Assembly (NCBI GenBank): GCA_020637615.1
Contig: JACKKC010000012.1
Span: 1-64,000 of the forward strand
Source: Rhodovulum sp.
Lineage (GTDB): Bacteria; Pseudomonadota; Alphaproteobacteria; Rhodobacterales; Rhodobacteraceae
DNA: 64,000 nt
Direction: 5' to 3'
The notes under the pieces were generated by a model. It did no database searches, had not been told where the DNA came from, and worked only from the letters and a program-made list of their open reading frames with translations. This document shows positions 45,633 to 53,638 of the stretch, one piece after another. The stretch's first letter is position 1. Each line of letters starts with the position of its first letter. A program made the position numbers and the translations under genes.

Positions 45633-47105
45633 GTGGCGGGTGGGCTCATGGCGCTCGGCCAGCCGCCCTTGTCCTGGCCGGCCGCGCTCTTTCTCGCCCT
45701 GCCGCTGCTGCTCTGGCTGCTCGACGGATCGCGGGGCACGCGCGAGGCCTTCCGTCTCGGCTGGTGCGCCGGTGCGGGCTATTTCGCCGCCTCGCTCTTC
45801 TGGATCGTCGAGCCGTTTCTCGTGGATGCGCCGCGCCACGGCTGGATGGCACCCTTCGCGCTTCTCGGCATGGCCGGGGGCCTGGCGCTCTTCTGGGCCG
45901 CGCCCTTCGCGCTCGCGCGCCGGCTCTGGCCCGGGGCCGGGCGTGGGGCGGTGATCCTCGCCTGTCTCTGGACGCTGTCGGAATATCTCCGCTCGGTCGT
46001 GCTGACCGGGTTCCCCTGGGGCCTGACCGCCTATGCCTGGGTCGAGACGCCGGTGATCCAGGCGGCGGCGCTGGTGGGCCCGCACGGGCTGGGGTTCCTG
46101 ACGCTGCTCGCAGGGCTGCTGGTGGGACTGGCCTCGCGGCGAGCCCTCGCGCTCGCCGTCCTGGTCGTGGCATCGGGCTGGGGCTTTGGTGCCTGGCAAT
46201 TGTCCCGCCCGCTCGCCCCGCGCGATCCGCCGGTGATCGTGCGCATCGTGCAGCCGGATGCCGAGCAGCAGGCGAAATGGGTGCCCGAGAAGCAGATGGA
46301 ATTCTACCGCCGCCTGCTCGCGGAGACCGCGGCGCCGGGCGACCCGCCGCCGGACGTGGCGATCTGGCCGGAAACCGCGGTGCCCTTCGTGCTGGGCTAT
46401 TCCGACGACAGGCTGCCCGAGATCGCCGCGGCGGGTCCGCAGGCGCGCACGATCCTCGGCATCCGCCGGCTCGACGCGAGGGACGGGCGCGAGGATTGGT
46501 TCAACTCGCTGGTGGTGCTGGACCCGGCGGGGATCCCGCGCGCGGTCTACGACAAGCACCACCTCGTGCCCTTCGGCGAATACATCCCGCTCGCGGGCGC
46601 GATCGCGCATCTGGGCATTCCGGCGCTGACCACGCTGACCGCCCAGGGCTTCCGGCCCGGACCCGGCCCGCATCTCGTCTCGGTGCCGGGCCTGCCGCCC
46701 TTCCTGCCGCTGATCTGCTACGAGGCGATCTTCCCCCAGGGCCTGCGGGCCCCGGAGGGCCGCGCCGACTGGCTGGTGCAGGTGACCAACGACGCCTGGT
46801 TCGGCGAGGTCTCCGGCCCCTACCAGCATCTCGCCCAGGCGCGCGTCCGGGCGATCGAGCAGGGCCTGCCGCTGGCGCGTTCGGCCAATACCGGCATCTC
46901 GGCCATGATCGATCCGAAGGGCCGCGTCACCGAGCGGCTCGGCCTCGGCGTCATCGGGCATTTCGACGCACCGCTCCCGCCGGCGCTCCCGCCGACGGCC
47001 TATTCTCGGCTGGGCGATTTTCCTGTACTTGCCGCGTTAATATTAATTTGCGGATTAACTGTATTAAAATTTTGGAATGGAGTTTTCCGGAGAACACCGC
47101 GATAA
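45633..47105 (+). CDS. lnt: Apolipoprotein N-acyltransferase
   Basis: 490 residues from GTG 45633. The frame is open back to corC, but no ATG, GTG or TTG exists further upstream, so the first helix may start atypically; ATG 45648 is another option. Transfers an acyl chain to the N-terminal Cys of lipoproteins at the outer face of the inner membrane. Six or so helices, then a nitrilase domain with catalytic Glu (WPETAVPF), Lys (YDKHHLVPFGEY) and Cys (LICYEAIFP). The last 25 codons are extremely AT-rich with rare TTA, ATA and AGA codons. Confidence 0.93.
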   Translation: MAGGLMALGQPPLSWPAALFLALPLLLWLLDGSRGTREAFRLGWCAGAGYFAASLFWIVEPFLVDAPRHGWMAPFALLGMAGGLALFWAAPFALARRLWPGAGRGAVILACLWTLSEYLRSVVLTGFPWGLTAYAWVETPVIQAAALVGPHGLGFLTLLAGLLVGLASRRALALAVLVVASGWGFGAWQLSRPLAPRDPPVIVRIVQPDAEQQAKWVPEKQMEFYRRLLAETAAPGDPPPDVAIWPETAVPFVLGYSDDRLPEIAAAGPQARTILGIRRLDARDGREDWFNSLVVLDPAGIPRAVYDKHHLVPFGEYIPLAGAIAHLGIPALTTLTAQGFRPGPGPHLVSVPGLPPFLPLICYEAIFPQGLRAPEGRADWLVQVTNDAWFGEVSGPYQHLAQARVRAIEQGLPLARSANTGISAMIDPKGRVTERLGLGVIGHFDAPLPPALPPTAYSRLGDFPVLAALILICGLTVLKFWNGVFRRTPR

Positions 47106-47120
47106 CTCTTTTTAGGAGTG
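47030..47120 (+). promoter_or_regulatory. AT-rich island at the lnt 3' end, probable promoter region for the XRE gene
   Basis: A sharp composition dip in a GC-rich window: TTAATATTAA palindrome (47037-47046), four TTAA in 31 bases and TATTAAAATT at 47063-47072. It overlaps the lnt tail and precedes the XRE regulator by about 100 bases, as a promoter or nucleoid-protein site might. No exact -35/-10 pair could be fixed. Confidence 0.4.
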
Positions 47121-47220
47121 GCGGGTGATCCGTACAGAAGTGGCAAGCAGAGACGTCCTCTGGCGCCGCTTCCCGGAATAACCTTCGATCCGGAATGTGG
47201 TTTATCTAGTTGGGTGTCCT

Positions 47221-47616
47221 ATGCCAGTGTCGTTGTCTGCCAGTGAAATCGACCGGGTCGTCGGTCAGCGCATGCGCCAGCGCCGCGAGTCGCTCGGGAT
47301 CAGTCAGGGTCGTCTCGGTCGCCACCTCGGGCTGACCTTCTCCCAGATCCAGAAATACGAGAAGGGCGCGAACCGGATCGGCGCGGGGCGGCTCTATCAG
47401 ATCGCGACCTATCTCGGGGTGAAGCCCAGCTATTTCTTCGACGAGCTCGACAGCAACGGGGCGGAGGCGCTGCAGCCGGCCGGCGGCAGCCGCGAGGAGA
47501 TCCGCACCCTGACCGAAGCCTTCGCGACGATTCCCGACCGGGAGACCCGCGCATCGGTACTGGCGCTTGTCCGCTCGCTGACCGCTCCCCTGCCGGAGGG
47601 GCGAATCCTCCGTTGA
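47221..47616 (+). CDS. XRE-family transcriptional regulator
   Basis: 131 residues from ATG 47221 ([15 protein letters not shown]). N-terminal HTH about 10-65: [19 protein letters not shown], then [20 protein letters not shown], a SinR/Cro-type fold close to the Rhodobacteraceae/Rhizobiales group of small regulators. The C-terminal part ([20 protein letters not shown]) is a short helical dimerisation region. It lies between lnt and metK, a neighbourhood I recall from related genomes. Target genes are unknown. Confidence 0.88.
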   Translation: MPVSLSASEIDRVVGQRMRQRRESLGISQGRLGRHLGLTFSQIQKYEKGANRIGAGRLYQIATYLGVKPSYFFDELDSNGAEALQPAGGSREEIRTLTEAFATIPDRETRASVLALVRSLTAPLPEGRILR

Positions 47617-47630
47617 CCCCGTTTCGGTCG

Positions 47631-47652
47631 CTGGCGTAGGGAAGGCCGCCAG
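47631..47652 (+). promoter_or_regulatory. Hairpin in the metK leader
   Basis: CTGGCG and CGCCAG pair around a 10-base loop, 23 bases before the metK ATG. Rhodobacterales often carry a SAM/SAH riboswitch here, but I could not fit that consensus (see rejected list). Recorded as a plain stem-loop. Confidence 0.3.
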
Positions 47653-47674
47653 AAAACCGGGATGGGATCACGGG

Positions 47675-48844
47675 ATGCATACGCGCAGCGACTACCTCTT
47701 CACCTCTGAATCGGTGTCGGAAGGCCATCCCGACAAGGTCTGCGACCGGATCTCCGACGCGGTGCTCGACGCCTTCCTCACCGAGGACCCGGAGGCCCGC
47801 GTCGCCTGCGAGACCTTCGCCACCACCGACCGGGTCATCGTCGGCGGCGAGGTGCGGGGTCCCGCCGGGGTCCTCGGGCGGATCGACTCGATCGTGCGGA
47901 ACTGCGTGCGCGACATCGGCTATGCGCAGAAGGGCTTCAACTGGGAGACCCTGACGGTCCAGAACTACATCCACGGCCAGTCCGACAACATCGCCCAGGG
48001 CGTCGATGGCGGCAACGGCAAGGAAGAGGGTGCCGGCGACCAGGGCATCATGTTCGGCTATGCCACCGACGAGACCGACGCGCATATGCCCGCCCCGATC
48101 CACTACGCCCATGCCATCCTGCGCCGGCTCGCGGAAGTGCGCAAATCCGGCGTCGAGCGGCGGCTGGGCCCGGACGCGAAATCCCAGGTGACGCTGCGCT
48201 ATGCCGGCGGGCGGCCGGTGGAATGCGCGAGCCTCGTGCTCTCGACCCAGCATCTCGACGAGAACATGTCCTCGGCGGACGTGCGCGCGATGGTCGAGCC
48301 CCATATCCGCGACGTCCTGCCCGACGGCTGGCTGACGAAGGAGACGGTCTGGCACGTCAATCCCACCGGCAAGTTCGTGATCGGCGGGCCGGACGGCGAC
48401 GCGGGGCTGACCGGGCGCAAGATCATCGTCGACACCTATGGCGGGGCCGCGCCGCACGGCGGCGGCGCCTTCTCGGGCAAGGATCCGACCAAGGTCGACC
48501 GCTCGGCGGCCTATGCGGCGCGCTACCTGGCGAAGAACGTCGTCGCGGCCGGGCTCGCGCGGCGCTGCGTGATCCAGCTCGCCTATGCCATCGGCGTGGC
48601 GCGGCCGCTGTCGATCTATGCCGATACCTACGGCACCGGCGAGGTTTCCGAGGCGGCGATCGAGGCGGCGCTGGGCTCGGTGATGGATCTCTCCCCGAAG
48701 GGCATCCGCACCCATCTGGCGCTGAACCGGCCGATCTATCAGCGCACTTCGGCCTATGGGCATTTCGGGCGGAAGCCCGATGCGGAGGGCGGGTTCTCCT
48801 GGGAGCGCACGGATCTCGTCGAGGCGCTGCGCAAGGCGGTCTGA
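47675..48844 (+). CDS. metK: S-adenosylmethionine synthetase
   Basis: 389 residues from ATG 47675. Makes SAM from methionine and ATP. Hallmarks: [20 protein letters not shown] at the start, the [15 protein letters not shown] loop, and [23 protein letters not shown] phosphate-binding segment. Full length and intact. Followed after 14 bases by trmB, a SAM-dependent methyltransferase, on the same strand. Confidence 0.97.
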   Translation: MHTRSDYLFTSESVSEGHPDKVCDRISDAVLDAFLTEDPEARVACETFATTDRVIVGGEVRGPAGVLGRIDSIVRNCVRDIGYAQKGFNWETLTVQNYIHGQSDNIAQGVDGGNGKEEGAGDQGIMFGYATDETDAHMPAPIHYAHAILRRLAEVRKSGVERRLGPDAKSQVTLRYAGGRPVECASLVLSTQHLDENMSSADVRAMVEPHIRDVLPDGWLTKETVWHVNPTGKFVIGGPDGDAGLTGRKIIVDTYGGAAPHGGGAFSGKDPTKVDRSAAYAARYLAKNVVAAGLARRCVIQLAYAIGVARPLSIYADTYGTGEVSEAAIEAALGSVMDLSPKGIRTHLALNRPIYQRTSAYGHFGRKPDAEGGFSWERTDLVEALRKAV

Positions 48845-48858
48845 ACCCGTCCGGACCC

Positions 48859-49557
48859 ATGACCGATAGGGACGTCGAGGCCGCGGCGCCGCGGTTCCGC
48901 AATTTCTACGGGCGGCGGCACGGCAAGGCGCTGCGCCCGTCGCAGCGGCGGCTGATCGCCGAGCTGCTGCCCCGGCTGCGGGTTCCGGGCATGGGCGACC
49001 GCCTGCCGGTCGATCCGGCGGCGCTCTTCGGGGATGCGAGGCCGGTCTGGCTGGAGATCGGCTTCGGCGGCGGCGAGCATCTGGCGCATCAGGCGGGGCT
49101 GCATCCCGACCTCGGCCTGATCGGCTGCGAGCCCTTCGTGAACGGCGTGGCGATGCTCCTCAACCGCGTCGAGCGCGGCGGCATCGCCAATCTCCGAATC
49201 CATCCGGGCGATGCCCGCGACCTGATCGAGCTCATGCCTGCGGAATCGGTCTCCCGGGTGTTCCTGCTCTATCCCGACCCCTGGCCGAAGGCGCGGCACC
49301 ACCGGCGGCGGTTTCTTTGCCGCGAGAATCTCGCGATGCTGCGCCGGATCATGCAGCCGGGGTCGGAGCTGCGCTTCGCGACCGACATCCCCGATTATGT
49401 CGAGCATGCGCGGCGCGAAGTGGCGGAGGCCGAGGGCTTCGCCCTGGCCGGCGAGGATTTTGCCGATCCCTGGCCGGACTGGCCGGGCACCCGCTACGAG
49501 GCGAAGGCGCTGGCGGCCGGTCGGGTGCCGGCCTACCTCACGCTGCTTCGCAACTGA
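48859..49557 (+). CDS. trmB: tRNA (guanine-N7-)-methyltransferase
   Basis: 232 residues from ATG 48859. Methylates G46 of tRNA using SAM. SAM loop LEIGFGGGEHLAHQA, then IGCEPFVNGVAMLL and the family motif VFLLYPDPWPKARHHRRRF with the catalytic Asp; C-terminal WPGTRYEAKAL. N-terminal FYGRRHGKALRPSQRRL is typical. Co-transcribed with metK by position; convergent to ald. Confidence 0.95.
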   Translation: MTDRDVEAAAPRFRNFYGRRHGKALRPSQRRLIAELLPRLRVPGMGDRLPVDPAALFGDARPVWLEIGFGGGEHLAHQAGLHPDLGLIGCEPFVNGVAMLLNRVERGGIANLRIHPGDARDLIELMPAESVSRVFLLYPDPWPKARHHRRRFLCRENLAMLRRIMQPGSELRFATDIPDYVEHARREVAEAEGFALAGEDFADPWPDWPGTRYEAKALAAGRVPAYLTLLRN

Positions 49558-49566
49558 GGCGGTCCG

Positions 49567-49585
49567 GCCCCGCGGGCGGCGGGGT
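49567..49585. terminator. Hairpin between convergent trmB and ald
   Basis: GCCCCGC pairs with GCGGGGT (one G-U) around a 5-base loop in the 40-base gap between the two stop codons. No clear T-run. Confidence 0.4.
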
Positions 49586-49597
49586 CTCGCCCTTGCT

Positions 49598-50716
49598 TCA
49601 GGCCTTCAGCGCCGTCGCCGGATCCATGACCGCGATGCCGAGCGCCTCGCCCACCGCCGCATAGGTCAGGTTTCCCGCATGGACGTTGAGCCCGGCGAGC
49701 AGATGCGGATCCTCCGCGCAGGCGGTCCGCCAGCCCTTGTCGGCGAGCGCGAGCAACAGCGGCATCGTCGCGTTCCCCAGCGCGATGGTCGAGGTCCGCG
49801 CCACCGCGCCGGGCATGTTCGCCACGCAGTAATGCATGATGCCGTCGACCTCGTAGATCGGATCGTCGTGGGTGGTGGCATGGGAGGTCTCGAAGCAGCC
49901 GCCCTGGTCGATCGCCACGTCGACGATGGCCGCGCCGCGCTTCATGGTCGAGAGCTGCGCCCGGCTTACCAGCTTCGGCGCCGCCGCCCCGGGGATCAGC
50001 ACCGCGCCGATCACCATGTCGGCCTCGGCGACCAGTTCCTCGGAATTGCCGCGCGAGGCATAGCGGGTCTCGAAGACATCGCCGAAGACATCGTCGAGAT
50101 AGCGCATCCGGTGCATCGAGAGGTCGAGCACCACCACGTCCGCGCCCATTCCGGCCGCGACCCGGGCGGCATGGGTGCCGACGACGCCGCCCCCGAGCAC
50201 CACGACCTTCGCCGGGCCGACGCCGGGCACCCCGCCCAGCAGCACGCCGCGGCCGCCATTGGCCTTCTGCAGCGTCCAGGCGCCGACCTGCGGCGCGAGC
50301 TTGCCCGCGACCTCGGACATCGGCGCGAGCAGCGGCAGCCCGCCGGTGCTGTCGGTCACCGTCTCGTAGGCGATCGCGGTGACGCCGGATTTGAGCAGGT
50401 CGCGGGTCTGCTCGGGGTCGGGTGCGAGATGCAGATAGGTGAAGAGGAGTTGCCCTTCGCGCAGCCGGGCCCGCTCGACCGGCTGGGGCTCCTTGACCTT
50501 CACCACCATTTCCGCCCGCTCGAAGAGCTCCTCGGCCGATCCCACGATCTCCGCGCCGAACGCCGCGTAATCGGCGTCCGGGAACCCCGATCCCGCGCCC
50601 GCGCCCGCTTCCATCAGAACCGAATGGCCGTGCGCGATGGCTTCGCGGGCGGCGGCCGGCGTGATGCCGACGCGGTATTCCTGGTTCTTGATCTCCTTCG
50701 GGCAGCCGATAAGCAT
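49598..50716 (-). CDS. ald: Alanine dehydrogenase
   Basis: 372 residues from ATG 50716, preceded by GGGAGGAAGGA. NAD-dependent, interconverts L-alanine and pyruvate plus ammonia. Opens MLIGCPKEIKNQEYRVGITP; KVKEPQP and FTYLHLA hold substrate residues; the nucleotide fold begins KVVVLGGGVVGTHAARVA; the C-terminal half has HYCVANMPGAVARTST. No Lrp-type regulator is found beside it, unlike many alphaproteobacteria. Confidence 0.95.
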   Translation of the reverse strand: MLIGCPKEIKNQEYRVGITPAAAREAIAHGHSVLMEAGAGAGSGFPDADYAAFGAEIVGSAEELFERAEMVVKVKEPQPVERARLREGQLLFTYLHLAPDPEQTRDLLKSGVTAIAYETVTDSTGGLPLLAPMSEVAGKLAPQVGAWTLQKANGGRGVLLGGVPGVGPAKVVVLGGGVVGTHAARVAAGMGADVVVLDLSMHRMRYLDDVFGDVFETRYASRGNSEELVAEADMVIGAVLIPGAAAPKLVSRAQLSTMKRGAAIVDVAIDQGGCFETSHATTHDDPIYEVDGIMHYCVANMPGAVARTSTIALGNATMPLLLALADKGWRTACAEDPHLLAGLNVHAGNLTYAAVGEALGIAVMDPATALKA

Positions 50717-51200
50717 TCCTTCCTCCCTTCGTATCCGTTGCCGGCGGTTCCGAGCATGGCGCCTGCGGCGCCCAGGTGGTTGCGCACGTGCCGGCCGTTC
50801 TTCCAGGCTCCGGGCCGATCCCACGACAAAGTCCCGGTTCGCGCAAGGATCTTCTGTCCCCGGAGCTCGATTGAATCGACCCGGGGAAACCTCCATCGCC
50901 CCCCAGATCGACGTGCGAAGTTCCACCATGCCTCGGGTAAGAGCGGCAAGGCTGTCGTGCCGCGAATCAGGAGGGGCCGCGCGCTGGCCCCGGGAGGGGC
51001 CGGGGAGCCGTCTTGCGCGGGGGACAGGGACCGACGGAGCGGGTTGCGAGTATGCGGCCGGCACATGAGCGAGCAAACAAAGCTGTGATGGCCCGCCGGA
51101 AATTGGGAGAAAGTTCCGAGCTTCGATTTGCGCCGGGGAATTTTCTTGCTAAGTTGCCGCCGCCGCAAGACGGCGGCATGCACAGACTGGAGCGACTGAA
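50717..51200. other. Intergenic, no gene seen
   Basis: 484 bases between divergent ald and the HdeA-like gene. No frame has plausible composition. A GCCGCCG-CAAGA-CGGCGGC hairpin (51159-51177) lies in the leader of the HdeA-like gene, and 50955-51010 is a GC-rich stretch with short imperfect palindromes. Confidence 0.5.
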
Positions 51201-51464
51201 ATGAAGAGGATTCTCATGGCGGTTGCGATCGCCGGGGCCGCGAGCCTTCCGGCGTTTGCTCAGGATGCCGCAATGATGGCGTGCGCGGATTACGCCGCCA
51301 TGGACAACGCGGGCCAGATGGCGGCGATCGCGGAGCTCGAATCGGCGAACGCGGAGATGGCGTCCAGCCAGGAAATGACCGCCGAAGAGATTCATCAGAA
51401 GCTGACCGCCGATTGCACGGGCGATCTCACGCTGATGGACGTCTACAAGAGCTACTTCGAATAA
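51201..51464 (+). CDS. Small periplasmic HdeA-like protein
   Basis: 87 residues from ATG 51201. Signal peptide about 1-20 (MKRILMAVAIAGAASLPAFA). The mature part has two cysteines (MMACADYAAMDNAGQ and TADCTGDLTLMDVYKSYF) spaced like the single disulfide of HdeA/HdeB acid-stress chaperones, with the typical 'C.d...md...q' and 'C...p...v.da' frame. It is a weak family match: role in acid or envelope stress is inferred. A 7-bp hairpin lies in the leader and another follows the gene. Confidence 0.65.
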   Translation: MKRILMAVAIAGAASLPAFAQDAAMMACADYAAMDNAGQMAAIAELESANAEMASSQEMTAEEIHQKLTADCTGDLTLMDVYKSYFE

Positions 51465-51487
51465 GCCTTTCCTTCGATGAGAGCGAT

Positions 51488-51511
51488 GCGAAGGGGCGCC
51501 AGCCCCTTCGC
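51488..51511 (+). terminator. Hairpin behind the HdeA-like gene
   Basis: GCGAAGGGGC-GCCA-GCCCCTTCGC: a perfect 10-bp stem with a 4-base loop, 23 bases after the stop. It is followed by AACAAAAT rather than a T-run, so termination would rest on stem strength or Rho. Confidence 0.5.
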
Positions 51512-51630
51512 AACAAAATGGCCCGCTCCGGCGGTGTCCTGGGCGAGGGATTTCCCGGCGCCACGGTGTCGCCCGCCAGTTCCGGATCGGGATTGCCGCG
51601 GAAGCGCGGGCTCGTCTATCCTAGCCTGCC

Positions 51631-52530
51631 ATGCCCAGCGCTGCAGCCTCCCCGATGGCCGGAACCTATCTGATCGCCCCCGACCCCGACGGCGCGCGGC
51701 TCACGCGCATCGTGCGCGGGGTCGACCAGACCGGCGCCGAGCAGGACATCCGGGTCGTCGAGGAACGCCCGCTGACGATCTACCTCAACGGGCAGGAGAT
51801 CGTCACGGCGATGACGATCGGCGACCATCCGGCCTATCTGGCGGTGGGCTTCCTGCTCAACCAGGGCATGCTGCGGCCGGAGGACGTCATCCTCGGCGTC
51901 GACCATGACGAGGAGGTCGAGGCCGTCGTCGTCCGGACGGCGCGCCAGACCGACTACGAGGAGAAGCTCCGCAAGAAGACGCGCACCTCGGGATGCGCCG
52001 TGGGCACGGTCTTCGGCGACATGATGGCGGGGCTCGAGGGGCTGGTCCTGCCGGCCGCGCGCCTGCCGGTTTCTGATCTCTACGCGCTGGCCGCCGCGAT
52101 CAATACGACGCCGAGCCTCTATCTCGCCGCCGGCGCGATCCACGGCACGGTGCTCTGCCAGGGACGGCGGCCCTTGGTCTATATGGAGGACGTCGGCCGG
52201 CACAATGCCGTGGACAAGATCGCCGGCTGGATGGCGCTCGAGCGGGTCGGCGCGGCGGACAAGCTGCTCTACACCACCGGGCGGCTCACCTCCGAGATGG
52301 TCATCAAGACGGCGCGCATGGGCGTCCCGGCGCTCGCCAGCCGCTCGGGCTTCACCGCCTGGGGTGTCGAGATCGCGCGGCAGGTGGGCCTGACGCTGGT
52401 CGGGCGGATGCGCGGCCATCGTTTCGTCTGCCTCTCCGGGGCGGAGCGGCTGGTCTGGGACGTCGACCCCGCCACGATCCCCGACGAGCCGGCGCGGCAT
52501 CGCCGCAAATCCGCCGGGGAGGCGCCATGA
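51631..52530 (+). CDS. fdhD: Formate dehydrogenase accessory sulfurtransferase FdhD
   Basis: 299 residues from ATG 51631; an inner ATG (51655) is also possible. Passes sulfur to the Mo/W cofactor of formate dehydrogenase. Conserved DHPAYLAVGFLLNQGML, the GRHNAVDKIAGW block and TGRLTSEMVIKTARMG are clear. The loop usually holding a C-x-x-C pair has only Cys122 (TRTSGCAVGTVFGD), a variant known in several proteobacteria as far as I recall. No formate dehydrogenase genes are in the window. The stop overlaps mobA by 4 bases. Confidence 0.93.
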   Translation: MPSAAASPMAGTYLIAPDPDGARLTRIVRGVDQTGAEQDIRVVEERPLTIYLNGQEIVTAMTIGDHPAYLAVGFLLNQGMLRPEDVILGVDHDEEVEAVVVRTARQTDYEEKLRKKTRTSGCAVGTVFGDMMAGLEGLVLPAARLPVSDLYALAAAINTTPSLYLAAGAIHGTVLCQGRRPLVYMEDVGRHNAVDKIAGWMALERVGAADKLLYTTGRLTSEMVIKTARMGVPALASRSGFTAWGVEIARQVGLTLVGRMRGHRFVCLSGAERLVWDVDPATIPDEPARHRRKSAGEAP

Positions 52531-53144
52531 TCGCCGGGGTGATCCTCGCGGGCGGCCTGTCGCAGCGCATGGGCGGCGGCGACAAATGCCTGCTGCCGGT
52601 CGGGGGCCGCCCGATCCTCGCGCATGTGATCGCGCGCCTCAGGCCGCAGGTCGGGATGCTGGCGCTGAACGCCAACGGCGCGCCGGCGCGCTTTGCGGCA
52701 TTCGGCCTGCCGGTCCTGCCCGACAGCGTCGGGGATTTCCCCGGCCCGCTCGCCGGCGTGCTGGCGGGCATGGACTGGGCGGCCCAGGGGGGGGCGGAGC
52801 TGCTGGTGACCGCCGCGGCCGACACGCCGTTCTTCCCCGAGACGCTGGTGGCCGAGCTGCGCGCCGCGGCGCGCGCCGAAGGCCTGCCGCTGGCGATGGC
52901 GGTGACGCGGAATGCCTCCGGCGGAACGGACAGGCACCCGACCTTCGGCCTCTGGCCGGTGGCCCTGCGGGAGGAGCTGCGGGCGACCCTCGCGGCGGGT
53001 CAGCGCAGGGTCGTGGCCTTCACCGAGCCGCGCGGCTGCGCGAGGGCGGTCTTTCCCCAGGCGGTTCCCGATCCCTTCTTCAACGTCAACGCGCCCGAGG
53101 ATTTGGCCGCCGCCGATGCCTTCATCGCGGCCGCGTCGCGATGA
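52527..53144 (+). CDS. mobA: Molybdenum cofactor guanylyltransferase MobA
   Basis: 205 residues from ATG 52527 (ATGA overlap with fdhD). Attaches GMP to molybdopterin to make MGD. Nucleotide-binding LAGGLSQRMGGGDK, the central GPLAGVLAGMDWA and the acidic AADTPFF motif are present, followed by FNVNAPEDLAAAD near the C-terminus. Cytoplasmic. Coupled to fdhD and mobB by 4-base overlaps. Confidence 0.94.
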   Translation: MIAGVILAGGLSQRMGGGDKCLLPVGGRPILAHVIARLRPQVGMLALNANGAPARFAAFGLPVLPDSVGDFPGPLAGVLAGMDWAAQGGAELLVTAAADTPFFPETLVAELRAAARAEGLPLAMAVTRNASGGTDRHPTFGLWPVALREELRATLAAGQRRVVAFTEPRGCARAVFPQAVPDPFFNVNAPEDLAAADAFIAAASR

Positions 53145-53638
53145 GGGTCTATGGCGTGACGGGCTGGAAGAATTCCGGCAAGACCACGCTCGTCGAGCGG
53201 CTGGTGGCCGAGATCACCGGCCGCGGGCTGAGCGTCTCCACGATCAAGCACGCGCATCACGCCTTCGACGTGGACCAGCCCGGCAAGGACAGCCATCGCC
53301 ATCGCCGGGCCGGGGCCAGCCAGGTCCTCGTCTCCTCGTCCAACCGCTGGGCGCTGATGACCGAGAACCGCGGCCGGCCGGAGCCGGAGCTCGGCGCCCT
53401 GATCGGGCAGCTCGCGCCGGTCGATCTGGTGCTGGTCGAAGGCTTCAAGCGCGACCGGCACCCCAAGATCGAGGCGCGGCGCGCGGCGACGGCGCAGACC
53501 CTGATCGCGCAGGGCGATCCGACGATCGAGGCCGTCGCGACGGATGCGCCGATCGAGGGGTTGCCGGTCCCGGCCTTCGATCTCGACGACGTCTGCGGGA
53601 TCGCCGATTTCATCCTCGGCCGGGTCGGGCTGCGGTGA
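53141..53638 (+). CDS. mobB: Molybdopterin-guanine dinucleotide biosynthesis protein MobB
   Basis: 165 residues from ATG 53141 (ATGA overlap with mobA). GTP-binding adaptor: P-loop GWKNSGKTTLVERLV, then TIKHAHHAFDVDQPGKDSHR and a VEGFKRDRHPKIEARR C-terminal block. It promotes MGD transfer or MobA activity. The stop overlaps the fused moeA by 4 bases. Confidence 0.94.
   Translation: MRVYGVTGWKNSGKTTLVERLVAEITGRGLSVSTIKHAHHAFDVDQPGKDSHRHRRAGASQVLVSSSNRWALMTENRGRPEPELGALIGQLAPVDLVLVEGFKRDRHPKIEARRAATAQTLIAQGDPTIEAVATDAPIEGLPVPAFDLDDVCGIADFILGRVGLR

Noticed and set aside
47037..47072. CtrA site in the AT-rich lnt tail
   Set aside because: Several TTAA occur but none with the N7 spacing; better explained by overall AT richness.
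47597..47680. SAM/SAH riboswitch expected before metK
   Set aside because: The family occurs in Rhodobacterales, but I could not fit the conserved loop or pairing to the ribosome binding site; only a plain CTGGCG/CGCCAG stem is present. A covariance-model scan would decide.
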